The notes beneath the pieces are model-generated. The model was not told the DNA's origin, ran no database searches, and saw nothing but the letters and a program-made list of their open reading frames with translations. A DNA stretch of 64,000 bases from Flavobacterium soyae (GTDB lineage Bacteria; Bacteroidota; Bacteroidia; Flavobacteriales; Flavobacteriaceae), in the NCBI RefSeq assembly GCF_021245985.1, contig NZ_JAJQXA010000011.1, positions 124,001 to 188,000 of the forward strand. The letters are read 5' to 3'. Below, piece after piece: positions 8,707 through 16,382 of the stretch. A program made the translations under genes and the position numbers. The number at the start of each line of letters is the position of its first letter. Position 1 is the first letter of the stretch.

Positions 8707-9576
8707 ATGCAAAGAGATTTTTGCCTGGGCAGTGAATGGCTTTATTATAAAATTTATACTGGTGTGAAAACATCTGATTATATTTTATTAGAAAAATTAA
8801 AGCCTATTATTTCAAATTTACAACGCAAAAAGATCATTCAAAAATGGTTCTTTATTCGTTACAAAGACACAGAAGAGCATCTTCGTATTCGTTTTTTGGT
8901 AAGCGATACAAAGCATCTAACTACAGTTATTAAATCTTTTTATCCTGTTTTTAATGAGTTATTAGAGCAAAATTTAGTTTGGAATATACAAACCGATACT
9001 TATAAAAGAGAAATAGAAAGGTATGGCAAAAACACGATGTTAGATTCAGAATTCCTTTTTTGGGAGGATAGTAAAATGACTTTGCGCTGCATCAAACTTA
9101 AATCTCAATTTGCTTCGCAGGACACTCAGTTATTGTTTAGCTTTTATGCTATTGATTCTTTTTTAAATTCCTTTAGATTATCAGACAAGGAAAAATTATC
9201 ATTAATGAATAATTTACAAACTTCTTTCAAAATAGAATTTGACGTAGATAAAGAACAGAAAAAAGAAATGTCTAAAAGCTACCAATCGTTATATCCGCAA
9301 ATTAATGAATTTCTATCAGCTGCATCACATGATAATTTTAAGGAAATAGCAAAAATTGTAAATAAAAAATCCAAAAATATCGCTAAGAAAACTTTAGAAA
9401 TTAAAGCTAAAATCGAAATTCCATTAGAATCTTTTCTGGCAAGTCATATTCATATGATGCTTAATAGACAATATACTTCTAAACAAAGAATGTATGAACT
9501 TATTATTTATGACTATTTGTTTAGGTTTTACAAAACTCAAAATTTTAAATATATTAAATCAGTGAATATAGTTTAA
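8707..9576 (+). CDS. Thiopeptide-type/SpaB C-terminal elimination domain protein (split LanB C-part)
   Basis: This 289-aa protein begins with the pattern of the SpaB_C/thiopeptide-type biosynthesis domain: a large-surface N-terminus (LGSEWLYYKIYTG), WFFIRYKDTEEHLRIRF (about 57-73) and ERYG near 98-101. It ends with SFLASHIHMMLNRQ (about 237-250), the usual HM..NR motif. In the family this domain removes glutamate to form dehydroamino acids. It follows the glutamylation half by three bases and completes a split dehydratase. No LanC-type cyclase with zinc ligands follows, and no peptide exporter is visible, so ring closure and export must use genes elsewhere or not occur. Confidence 0.88.
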   Translation: MQRDFCLGSEWLYYKIYTGVKTSDYILLEKLKPIISNLQRKKIIQKWFFIRYKDTEEHLRIRFLVSDTKHLTTVIKSFYPVFNELLEQNLVWNIQTDTYKREIERYGKNTMLDSEFLFWEDSKMTLRCIKLKSQFASQDTQLLFSFYAIDSFLNSFRLSDKEKLSLMNNLQTSFKIEFDVDKEQKKEMSKSYQSLYPQINEFLSAASHDNFKEIAKIVNKKSKNIAKKTLEIKAKIEIPLESFLASHIHMMLNRQYTSKQRMYELIIYDYLFRFYKTQNFKYIKSVNIV

Positions 9577-9635
9577 ATTATTACTTGAAATTTACTAAGT
9601 ATAATTCAGTGAAAATTTAAAAGTTTATTTTGTGC

Positions 9636-9643
9636 TAAATTTG
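9636..9643 (+). promoter_or_regulatory. Possible -7 promoter element
   Basis: TAAATTTG fits TAnnTTTG and lies 80 bases upstream of the ATG of the small gene at 9724. The -33 region is not convincing. Confidence 0.3.
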
Positions 9644-9723
9644 TTCAGATTTGTATTTCTATTGTTTCCAGACATTCAAAAAACAAATTAATAAAAATTA
9701 TCAATTTCTCTATCAGAAAATAA

Positions 9724-10083
9724 ATGACAATACAAGATTTAATTGGTGATTATTCCATTTCCGGAAGTAATCAGGAAGAGGGTAATCACATTACTTACAA
9801 AGGCACTTTAAACCTATCCTTAGACGATAATAATAGAATTATTGCAAAATGGTTTATCAATAATGCACAAGTACAAAAAGGTCATGGTTTCTTTAAAGAT
9901 AATATTCTGGTAATTAATTTTAGTTACAAAGGCGACGACAGCAAAACTTATAAAGGGGTTGCAGTTTACCGATGCATTACTAAAGATGTACTGGATGGTT
10001 TTTGGTCAGAAAAACATGGAAATCCTCTCTTTTTAGGTACAGAGCATTGTTTAAGAATCGAAACTACAGAACGTCTGAACTAA
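9724..10083 (+). CDS. Hypothetical beta-rich cytoplasmic protein
   Basis: This 119-aa protein has no signal peptide. The pattern of alternating hydrophobic strands (ITYKGTLNLSL, RIIAKWFI, ILVINFSY, YKGVAVYRCI, LDGFWSE) resembles a small lipocalin/avidin-like barrel, as in proteins annotated only as hypothetical. It follows the LanB C-half by 147 bases and could be the last member of the RiPP region or unrelated. Position makes an immunity role conceivable, but nothing in the sequence supports it directly. Confidence 0.65.
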   Translation: MTIQDLIGDYSISGSNQEEGNHITYKGTLNLSLDDNNRIIAKWFINNAQVQKGHGFFKDNILVINFSYKGDDSKTYKGVAVYRCITKDVLDGFWSEKHGNPLFLGTEHCLRIETTERLN

Positions 10084-10304
10084 AATTTAAAATCAACAGT
10101 ATATAGTTTCATTGGCTTTGCTTTTCCCCGCAAAAGTATTTCGCCCTGATGAATATAGGTTATCAAATTATTTTCTGAAAGTGTATTTTTCATAGTTTCT
10201 GAAATGACAAAATCATGGTTAAAATTACTGCATTCGCATTGAATTCTTGAAGTAGTATTTATGTCACAGCCTGAAGCAGTTACATAAGTGGTTATAGCTG
10301 CTTC
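10080..10304 (-). pseudogene. Adenylate/guanylate cyclase C-terminal remnant
   Basis: Read on the minus strand, 10304-10080 gives a 74-residue open stretch with no start and a stop on its upstream side. It contains CDINTTSRIQCEC, then SNFNHDFVISETMKNTL and a terminal GEILLRGKAKPMKLYTV. This is the end of a class III adenylate/guanylate cyclase domain (the VNTTSRIQ helix region and the closing lrGk..p..lytv strand). The rest of the domain is absent and in-frame TGA precedes it. It is a decayed remnant, now between two plus-strand genes. Confidence 0.7.
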
Positions 10305-10360
10305 TCAAAAATAAATTCCAATATTGGAAATTTCAAATTCCAAATTGATTATTGTAACAA

Positions 10361-10390
10361 AAGTCTGACTATAAAGTCAGGCTTTTTTAT
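10361..10390 (+). terminator. Rho-independent terminator-like hairpin
   Basis: GTCTGAC-TATAAA-GTCAGGC is followed by a run of six T. On the plus strand it would terminate transcription from the gene at 9724. Confidence 0.65.
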
Positions 10391-10491
10391 TTAAATCAAT
10401 TTTATAATGTCCTGTGTATTAATTTTTTATTAACTTTAGCATCCTATCAAAATTAGTCAACTGAATAATATAACTTTCTAAATTTAAAATT

Positions 10492-11106
10492 ATGAAATGG
10501 TTCGTGACTTTAAAAACAAAATTTAAGGACCGGTTTTTTAAATCAAACCTTAAAGAAAGTTTAGTGAATTTAGAAAAAGGAAAAGAGCTTTATTCGACCA
10601 GCCGTTTTCAGGAAGCCATAGTTCATTTAGATAATGTGGTGAATTATGAATTTGACTCGACAGCGTATGAATTAAGGGCGAGCTGTTTTCAAAAACTGGA
10701 TCATCATTATAAAGCAATTGAGGATTTTGATAAAGTAATTGAATTTAATCCGTTAGAATTTTCGTATTACTACCACCGGGCGGTTTCTAAAAAAGCCATT
10801 TTTGATTTTACGGGACAAATTGAAGATCTGCATAATTGTATTCATTATTATAAAAAGAATAAAAATATAGAAATTGGTTTATTAAAAACATTTGAAACGG
10901 ATTTAATAACAGCAGGAAACCATATAGAAAAACTAAAACATAATATCAGTTCTTTTCATAATAATTCTTATTTAGAAATAAAGACATTACTAAGTGACTG
11001 TCTATATCAAATAAAAAAAATAAAACTTAGGGCTAATAAAATCAGAACGCCCTTTCGCCAGATAAAAAAAGAGGAACTATCTTCTATAATAAATCCTGAA
11101 ACATAA
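10492..11106 (+). CDS. Small TPR-repeat protein
   Basis: This 204-aa protein contains two to three tetratricopeptide repeats (about 25-125): EKGKELYSTSRFQEAIVHLDNVV, a second helix pair at STAYELRASCFQKLDHHYKAIEDFDKVIEFNP (long run split here by wording: YELRASCFQKL and YKAIEDFDKVIEFNP), and YYHRAVSKKAIF. The C-terminal third is basic and helical. It has no signal peptide, so it is probably a cytoplasmic protein-protein adaptor. It stands alone with its own spacing and is convergent with the next gene; the two stops are about eight bases apart. Confidence 0.75.
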   Translation: MKWFVTLKTKFKDRFFKSNLKESLVNLEKGKELYSTSRFQEAIVHLDNVVNYEFDSTAYELRASCFQKLDHHYKAIEDFDKVIEFNPLEFSYYYHRAVSKKAIFDFTGQIEDLHNCIHYYKKNKNIEIGLLKTFETDLITAGNHIEKLKHNISSFHNNSYLEIKTLLSDCLYQIKKIKLRANKIRTPFRQIKKEELSSIINPET

Positions 11107-11114
11107 TTTTCCTG

Positions 11115-11387
11115 TTATGATTTCTTCTCCGTTTCAGTTTTTATTTTTCTTAAATTTTTATGAATGATACTGCGGGTTGATTTTTTCTTTAGTTCATAAT
11201 CTCTGGTACATTTTTGTAATTCTGCCAGTAAGATTTTAAAACAATTGTACAAAACATCGAGTTCTTCCATGTTTTGGTAAATCTTAAGGTCATCTTCTGA
11301 TGTTGTTTGTACTGCAATAGTTTCATCTTTATACTTCTCAAATATTTGCAGCAATTTTCGATGCTCGATGTTATCAATTCCCTGCAT
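11115..11387 (-). CDS. Hypothetical charged small protein
   Basis: This 90-aa frame begins MQGIDNIEHRKLLQIFEKYK and is predicted helical, rich in Lys/Glu, with a basic tail (KKKSTRSIIHKNLRKIK). I recognise no family. It lies 27 bases upstream-side of the S41 protease gene end, on the same strand, so it would be the last gene of that transcript. An overlapping alternative frame of 67 aa is less protein-like. It could still be a chance frame. Confidence 0.5.
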   Translation of the reverse strand: MQGIDNIEHRKLLQIFEKYKDETIAVQTTSEDDLKIYQNMEELDVLYNCFKILLAELQKCTRDYELKKKSTRSIIHKNLRKIKTETEKKS

Positions 11388-11414
11388 AACAAAAGATCAA
11401 TTTATTTATAATTT

Positions 11415-12767
11415 TCATGGTGTAATTTGCAAAAGCGGGTCTATATCTGTACTTATTGCACTGAGCGGCAATGATTGTACAGCTTCTGTTTTTATTTTAT
11501 TTGTATTTCCTGATATGTTATTTAAAGCTCCTTGCAATAAAGTTTCAGATCGATTGCCTAAAAGATATACTTCCGGCTGCTGCAATTCATTTAAATAGAT
11601 TTCGGGATTTATTCCTTTTGAATAATTACCTTCATGTCTGGCATTAAATAATTTATATATGGAAGGATATAATACCCAGCCTCTTTTGGCCGGATTGCGA
11701 TCGTCTGCAATTGGAAATCCTGCTACATCTTTACCAAATGTTTTTTCGCCAATTGTAATAACTCCCATATAGGGTTTTAGATTATTAATAATAAGTTCTG
11801 ATGCCGATGCTGTGCGCTTTCCGCATAAAATATAAACTTTATTAATCGAAGGATGCGAATTGCGCAAAGCATCAAAACTTACTGAGGATTCATTGCTTTT
11901 TAAAGCCTCAGCAAAAGACTGGTCAACATTTCCTCCGTTTTGATTTCCTTCAAATTTTATAAAAAGATCTTCTGCTTTTATGTTTGGGGCCAAAATTATA
12001 CTTAATGCTGCTGCAGAGGAGATATCTCCTCCTCCATTATATCTTAAATCTAAAACAAGCTCCGTTATCGATGCGCTTTTTAATTCCTGAAATAGCTGCA
12101 AATACAATTGGGCTTGTCCAACATCAAAATGCGGAATGTTTACATAGCCAATTTTAGTATTTTTATCTTCTATTACCTGATATGTAATGGGCTGCGAAAA
12201 TGTAAAGCCCTGCGATATTGAAACTGATACCGGGTTAGTAAAACCAGATTGAGCTGAATAGGAAACTAATTTTAAATCCAGCTGCGTTTCTGCAGTCATG
12301 GCAGTATATAGTTTGTCATAGTTTTCAAGTTTCAGTTCAACTCCATCGACATGGGTTATAAACTGACCTCTTTGAAGACCGTTATTTTTTGCCGGAGAAT
12401 CTTCTAAAACATATAATATTACACCATAATATTTTCCTTCAAATGTTATAAAACTTACGTCAAACCCAAATTTACTTCTCAGGCTTTGCGGTGCAGTTTC
12501 GGGCTTTTCTGGATGTAATGCGTAGGAATAAATATCTTCAGACTGCAGTAATGTTTTAAAATATTCCTTTGGATTCAATGCTAAATTACCTTGATTTTTT
12601 ATTGCATTATTCCATAAATAATACCTTTTCATTTGATTGTACATCCAGTCGTTTACATATTCATTTGAGTTTTCTTCGTACGCTATTGGCCCATCTGTGC
12701 TTTCGCAGGAAATAAGAAACAGGGCAAAAAATAAAAAAGACAGCCTACTATGCAAACAGTTTTTCAT
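11415..12767 (-). CDS. Lipoprotein S41 (C-terminal processing) peptidase with PDZ
   Basis: This 450-aa protein has a lipoprotein signal (FLFFALFLISCES, lipobox LISC). After an N-terminal helical part (YVNDWMYNQMKRYYLWN, typical of flavobacterial S41 proteins) comes a PDZ domain (about 100-190; GVILYVLEDSPAKNNGLQRG). The S41 core has LRYNGGGDISSA and the catalytic Ser in GKRTASASELI (about 325-335), with the Lys expected in GEKTFGKDV. It is a cell-envelope serine protease. It closes the exported-protein operon downstream of the TonB receptor at 16383-19625, which suggests substrate trimming for that system. Confidence 0.88.
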   Translation of the reverse strand: MKNCLHSRLSFLFFALFLISCESTDGPIAYEENSNEYVNDWMYNQMKRYYLWNNAIKNQGNLALNPKEYFKTLLQSEDIYSYALHPEKPETAPQSLRSKFGFDVSFITFEGKYYGVILYVLEDSPAKNNGLQRGQFITHVDGVELKLENYDKLYTAMTAETQLDLKLVSYSAQSGFTNPVSVSISQGFTFSQPITYQVIEDKNTKIGYVNIPHFDVGQAQLYLQLFQELKSASITELVLDLRYNGGGDISSAAALSIILAPNIKAEDLFIKFEGNQNGGNVDQSFAEALKSNESSVSFDALRNSHPSINKVYILCGKRTASASELIINNLKPYMGVITIGEKTFGKDVAGFPIADDRNPAKRGWVLYPSIYKLFNARHEGNYSKGINPEIYLNELQQPEVYLLGNRSETLLQGALNNISGNTNKIKTEAVQSLPLSAISTDIDPLLQITP

Positions 12768-12805
12768 TATACTATTTTAGGGAATTAATTAAATGATTCA
12801 GGTAA

Positions 12806-13579
12806 TTAAAAATCAAAATAATCTACTAAATTCAAACTGGCATCTACGTTCAAAAATTTTCCACTTTGATCTTTTCTTTCATCCAATACTATTAATCTTG
12901 ATTTGTTTGGTAACATCAGCATAACTGTAATTACTTGCCTGCCGTTTATATAAGATTCGGTTGTATTGTGTTTAACAAGTTCCATTCTGATAATTGGAGG
13001 CAGACTTGACGGAAATTCTATAAAATCGCTGTAAGTATCTTTACCAATATTTTTTACTACCCCTACTACTTCTCCATTTACTTTGCGCATAATTCCGTCT
13101 AGTTTTCCGGTATAACCGCTTGCAGAATATTTATTTAGTGTTGGAAAAATAAATTTAAAACCGGCATAACCAGTCTGCGTTATTTTACCGGGTTTTGCCG
13201 CCAGAACATTTTCAATCCATAAATCTTCTTTTGTATAAAAAGAGATTGTATCAATAGGTTTTGCGGTTGTTAGTTTATATGAATAAAGAAGCTGCTTGCT
13301 TACTTTATTGGTAATTTCAACCACTTTAGCTTTATCTGAATAAAATACAAATTCGTGATCTTTGGCAATTTTTTTTATATAGGCATCAATCTTAGCTTCC
13401 TTTAGGATTTTTCCGTCTACCGCTATCTGTATAGAATCTTTTTGGGCATTATAACCGCGTATTACAACTTTTCCGGGCTGCTGTTTTTCATAGTAAGGAA
13501 CCATATCCTCGTTTATGCAGGCCTGGCAAAGGATAAGTACAATTGAAAATAAAAGTATTGGAACAATTTTAGTTTTCAT
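12806..13579 (-). CDS. Hypothetical lipoprotein
   Basis: This 257-aa protein begins with a lipoprotein signal (VPILLFSIVLILCQAC; lipobox CQAC). The mature part looks like repeated beta-sandwich strands (GKVVIRGYNAQKDSIQIAVDGK, given here as one strand-turn-strand unit, is followed by FVFYSDKAKVVEITN). I recognise no family. It is on the same strand, 38 bases from the S41 lipoprotein protease and 46 from the T9SS cargo gene, so these are likely co-transcribed surface or periplasmic components of the receptor locus. Confidence 0.8.
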   Translation of the reverse strand: MKTKIVPILLFSIVLILCQACINEDMVPYYEKQQPGKVVIRGYNAQKDSIQIAVDGKILKEAKIDAYIKKIAKDHEFVFYSDKAKVVEITNKVSKQLLYSYKLTTAKPIDTISFYTKEDLWIENVLAAKPGKITQTGYAGFKFIFPTLNKYSASGYTGKLDGIMRKVNGEVVGVVKNIGKDTYSDFIEFPSSLPPIIRMELVKHNTTESYINGRQVITVMLMLPNKSRLIVLDERKDQSGKFLNVDASLNLVDYFDF

Positions 13580-13625
13580 ATTTTATATTTTGTCTTTATA
13601 ATTATTTCGGAAAATAATTATCTAT

Positions 13626-14474
13626 TTATTTTTTGATAAATTTTATTTTTTTTGAAATTGTATCATTTGAAATTACCAGAAAATAGATTCCCTGCGGAAG
13701 ATTCGCTACCGAAATATTTTCTTTTAAATCTGCATTACTTTTCACTAACAATCCTGCTGAGCTGTAAATTTTTGCTGAAAAATTTTCGTTTAGAAACTGC
13801 TCGCTTATTTCTAATTCTAAATTTTCGGCAGCAGGATTTTGTTTAAGGCGTATAGTATTATTTTTATCAAAATCGTCAACACCCAATAGTGCTTCGGCAG
13901 TAATCCATACTTTATCGACTTCGTATCCAACAAAATTGGTGTTTTCATTTAATAAGGAAATGTAAACGTTTTGGTTTCCTGTAAACTGCGAAATATCTAC
14001 AACATAATCTTTAAATTCTGCATCTAATTGTGACACTCTTTCCAGATATATAGTTCCTAAAAGTGTCGCTGAAGCTGGGTCCGGAGATGTTCCTCCATAA
14101 ATTAAAATGTTTTTGCTTCCGCTGAAAATAGCCATCTGCGCAGTAAAATTCAATTCAATTTTTCCGCTGTAATACGATAAATCTACTGCCGGCAGCATGG
14201 CCCAGTTTTGTTCTATAATTTCAAGCGGTGCGCCTGTGTTTAAGTCAATATTATAAGTACCTAATATATTTACATTACCGTCTTTAATACCGCCTGTACT
14301 TTCATCAAACTGGATGTTTTTTCGGGCACTCCAGTTACTGCCGTTACCATCTTTATCTAATAAAGTCCAGTCTGAAACATCACCATCCTCAAAATCATCT
14401 TCCCAAATTGTAAACTGGGCAGATGATACAGTTGTAATCATTAGTAATAAAAATAATAGTATAATTTTTTTCAT
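13626..14474 (-). CDS. Secreted protein with T9SS type A sorting domain
   Basis: This 282-aa protein has a Sec signal (MKKIILLFLLLMITTVSSAQ). A jelly-roll-like region (about 25-195) opens with WEDDFEDGDVSDWTLLDKDG, as in choice-of-anchor or MAM-like beta domains. It ends with a T9SS type A sorting domain (about 205-282): NPAAENLELEI, IYSSAGLLV, and the typical close LPQGIYFLVIS...KKIKFIKK. It should be secreted or surface-attached by the Bacteroidota type IX system. It lies between two lipoprotein genes downstream of the TonB receptor and probably acts on the same substrate. Confidence 0.85.
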   Translation of the reverse strand: MKKIILLFLLLMITTVSSAQFTIWEDDFEDGDVSDWTLLDKDGNGSNWSARKNIQFDESTGGIKDGNVNILGTYNIDLNTGAPLEIIEQNWAMLPAVDLSYYSGKIELNFTAQMAIFSGSKNILIYGGTSPDPASATLLGTIYLERVSQLDAEFKDYVVDISQFTGNQNVYISLLNENTNFVGYEVDKVWITAEALLGVDDFDKNNTIRLKQNPAAENLELEISEQFLNENFSAKIYSSAGLLVKSNADLKENISVANLPQGIYFLVISNDTISKKIKFIKK

Positions 14475-14542
14475 ATTTTATTTGTAAAAAGCATGGGCAG
14501 GAATGCTGCCCATGCTGAATTAAATATTGCTTAACCTTATAA

Positions 14543-15859
14543 TTAGAAACCTGTAAACTTAGTCCAAGTATTTGTCCAAAGCGCCTCAGTTTTAAATGCA
14601 CCTGTAGCACCAGTGAAGTTTAAAGCTCCATCATTAAAGAATGGCTGCGTTAATGACCATTTAGTTCCCGGGTTAACAGTTGATGTAGTATTTCCAAAAC
14701 CTAAAACTGTTGTTGTTGGCAATACTGGGTTAACATATCCATGGATTGATATTGCTGACCAAGAAGAATTAGATGATAAAGAAGGGGCCTCCCAGTTAAT
14801 TCCTCTGTTGTATCCAGTTACAGTAGCATCAGTAAGGCTTATTTGCCCTAATCTACGTACGTGAATACCATTTTCGTACGAATTAGCAGCAGCAGGAGTA
14901 CTAACACCGATAATAGATAATTGAGAAATAACAGGACGAGTAATAAGCGCTGTAGAAGTACCTCCGGCATTGTTGTCTAATTCGATACCATTAGAATCCG
15001 GGCTTAAGTTTGGTGCAGTACCACTTGTACTATGAGTAGAATTAATATCAGCAAGTGCAATAGCTTTTGTGATTGTTCCTGTATAACCTAAATCAAAATC
15101 AAAGTTATCATCATCTGGTGCAAAAGAAACTAAGTGTGTAGCATTTACAGTTCCACCAAAAAACTCAAATGAGTCATCTCTACCGTAAGATACCTGAACA
15201 TGGTTAACAACAGTAGCAGAACCAACACCGCCAAAAGTTAAACCATTGATTTCAACACCAGTTGCAGCATCCAGGATACGTCCTGCAAATTCGATACGAA
15301 CATAAGAAATAGTTCCTCCGTTATGTGTACTGTTAGCCCCGCCATAGTAAAAATCAGAAACATTAGGCTGATCACCTAATCCTTCAATAATATTAGTAAC
15401 AGATCCGTTATTTACCGGAGCATCACCTAAAATTACAACACCAGCAAAGTCTCCAGGAGTTGCTGTAGTTCCAGCGTTGCCATCTAATAAATTGTAACTT
15501 GTAAAAATAATTGGAGCATTTGCAGTTCCTTGTGCATTAATTTTACCAGTTTTAGTAATTACAAGAACTCCGGTAGCAACACCTGCAGCAAGAGGTTTTG
15601 CTTTAATGTAAGTACCAGCCTGGATTGTTAATGTAGCTCCGGATTTTACACGAACTACTCCGTTAATTTCCCAAACTTTGTCACTTGTCCAAGTTGTGTT
15701 TGTTGTAATATCACCGCTTACAGTTTGTACTGTTGCAGGATATCCGCTGTAGTCAGCCCCAGCAGCTTTAATAGAAAAAGAAGAATCCGCAGAAGAATCA
15801 TCATTTTGGCAAGAACTCACAAGTAGAGCTACAATTGCGAACATAAAAAATTTTTTCAT
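14543..15859 (-). CDS. Beta-helix lipoprotein linked to TonB receptor
   Basis: This 438-aa protein starts with a lipobox signal (FMFAIVALLVSSC). The mature part is low in charge and rich in Gly, Asn, Thr and Ser, with repeating short strands (GVVRVKSGATLTIQAGTYIKA begins a right-handed beta-helix-like region) and conserved-looking GRDDSFEFFGGTV and DDNFDFDLGY. Similar lipoproteins follow TonB-dependent receptors in many Bacteroidota. I infer a surface-exposed ligand-capture partner of the receptor at 16383-19625. A possible ECF promoter lies far upstream (16292-16330), so it may have its own transcript. Confidence 0.8.
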   Translation of the reverse strand: MKKFFMFAIVALLVSSCQNDDSSADSSFSIKAAGADYSGYPATVQTVSGDITTNTTWTSDKVWEINGVVRVKSGATLTIQAGTYIKAKPLAAGVATGVLVITKTGKINAQGTANAPIIFTSYNLLDGNAGTTATPGDFAGVVILGDAPVNNGSVTNIIEGLGDQPNVSDFYYGGANSTHNGGTISYVRIEFAGRILDAATGVEINGLTFGGVGSATVVNHVQVSYGRDDSFEFFGGTVNATHLVSFAPDDDNFDFDLGYTGTITKAIALADINSTHSTSGTAPNLSPDSNGIELDNNAGGTSTALITRPVISQLSIIGVSTPAAANSYENGIHVRRLGQISLTDATVTGYNRGINWEAPSLSSNSSWSAISIHGYVNPVLPTTTVLGFGNTTSTVNPGTKWSLTQPFFNDGALNFTGATGAFKTEALWTNTWTKFTGF

Positions 15860-15949
15860 AATAATTTAATTATTGCTATATTTGCTGCTATTAAACTAGG
15901 CCTTTGGAGAGAGCAGCAAAATTTCTTTCCTCAGGTCTTTCTCGTTTTT

Positions 15950-16025
15950 GGTAAATTTGTTTTTTCAAACACATCCGTTTTACCGTCCGGGGGAGCTTAC
16001 CTAACTTCCATCTTTCACTATTAGG
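15950..16025 (-). promoter_or_regulatory. Possible structured 5' leader of lipoprotein gene
   Basis: In the 520-base gap before the lipoprotein gene, two hairpins can be drawn on the minus strand: CCTAA/TTAGG (16025-16000) and GGTAAA...TTTG-AAAAAA-CAAA...TTTACC (15984-15950). A C-rich CTCCCCCGGAC linker stands between them in this otherwise AT-rich region. The rest of the gap (15860-15949, 16026-16291) shows no gene. I do not match it to a known riboswitch. Confidence 0.3.
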
Positions 16026-16291
16026 ATTTTTTTCATTTCAATGAAAGGATCAACTTCAGTTCTCTTTAAAATTTAAATACACAAAAAGATAAATGTCTTT
16101 GGATATGATAAACCTAATGCCTTCTTTACTTTTATATTTTTGGCTTAAATTGAAGATTCCGTATATCTGCAGTTTTCATTCTTTTATATGTTTAAATTTT
16201 TCGAAGAACATTTTAAATACTCTCAGCAAAAAGAGCATTTGTTTTTTACCCAACCAGCTTATTTATTAGTATTAGCTTTTAAAATTGCAGA

Positions 16292-16330
16292 ATATCATGG
16301 GTGTTTTTTATTGTTAACTTTTTCTTAATA
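16292..16330 (-). promoter_or_regulatory. Candidate ECF-sigma promoter, lipoprotein operon
   Basis: On the minus strand this reads ATTAAGAAAAAGTTAACAAT, then AAAAAACACCCATGATATT. It matches the element at 20651-20690 in the same order and spacing (GTTAA, about 15 bases, then ACCC-TGA). GTTAA would be the -35 and ACCC(A/C)(T/G)TGA the -10. The shared motif next to an ECF sigma gene suggests that sigma factor uses it. Confidence 0.5.
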
Positions 16331-16382
16331 TTCAGCAGGAAAATACTTATGATTATGAATTTAGTATTAACAATAGCTAATC

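Noticed and set aside
9724..10083. Calling the 119-aa protein a LanC cyclase or immunity protein
   Set aside because: It is far too short for LanC and lacks Cys-His zinc ligands; immunity is guesswork.
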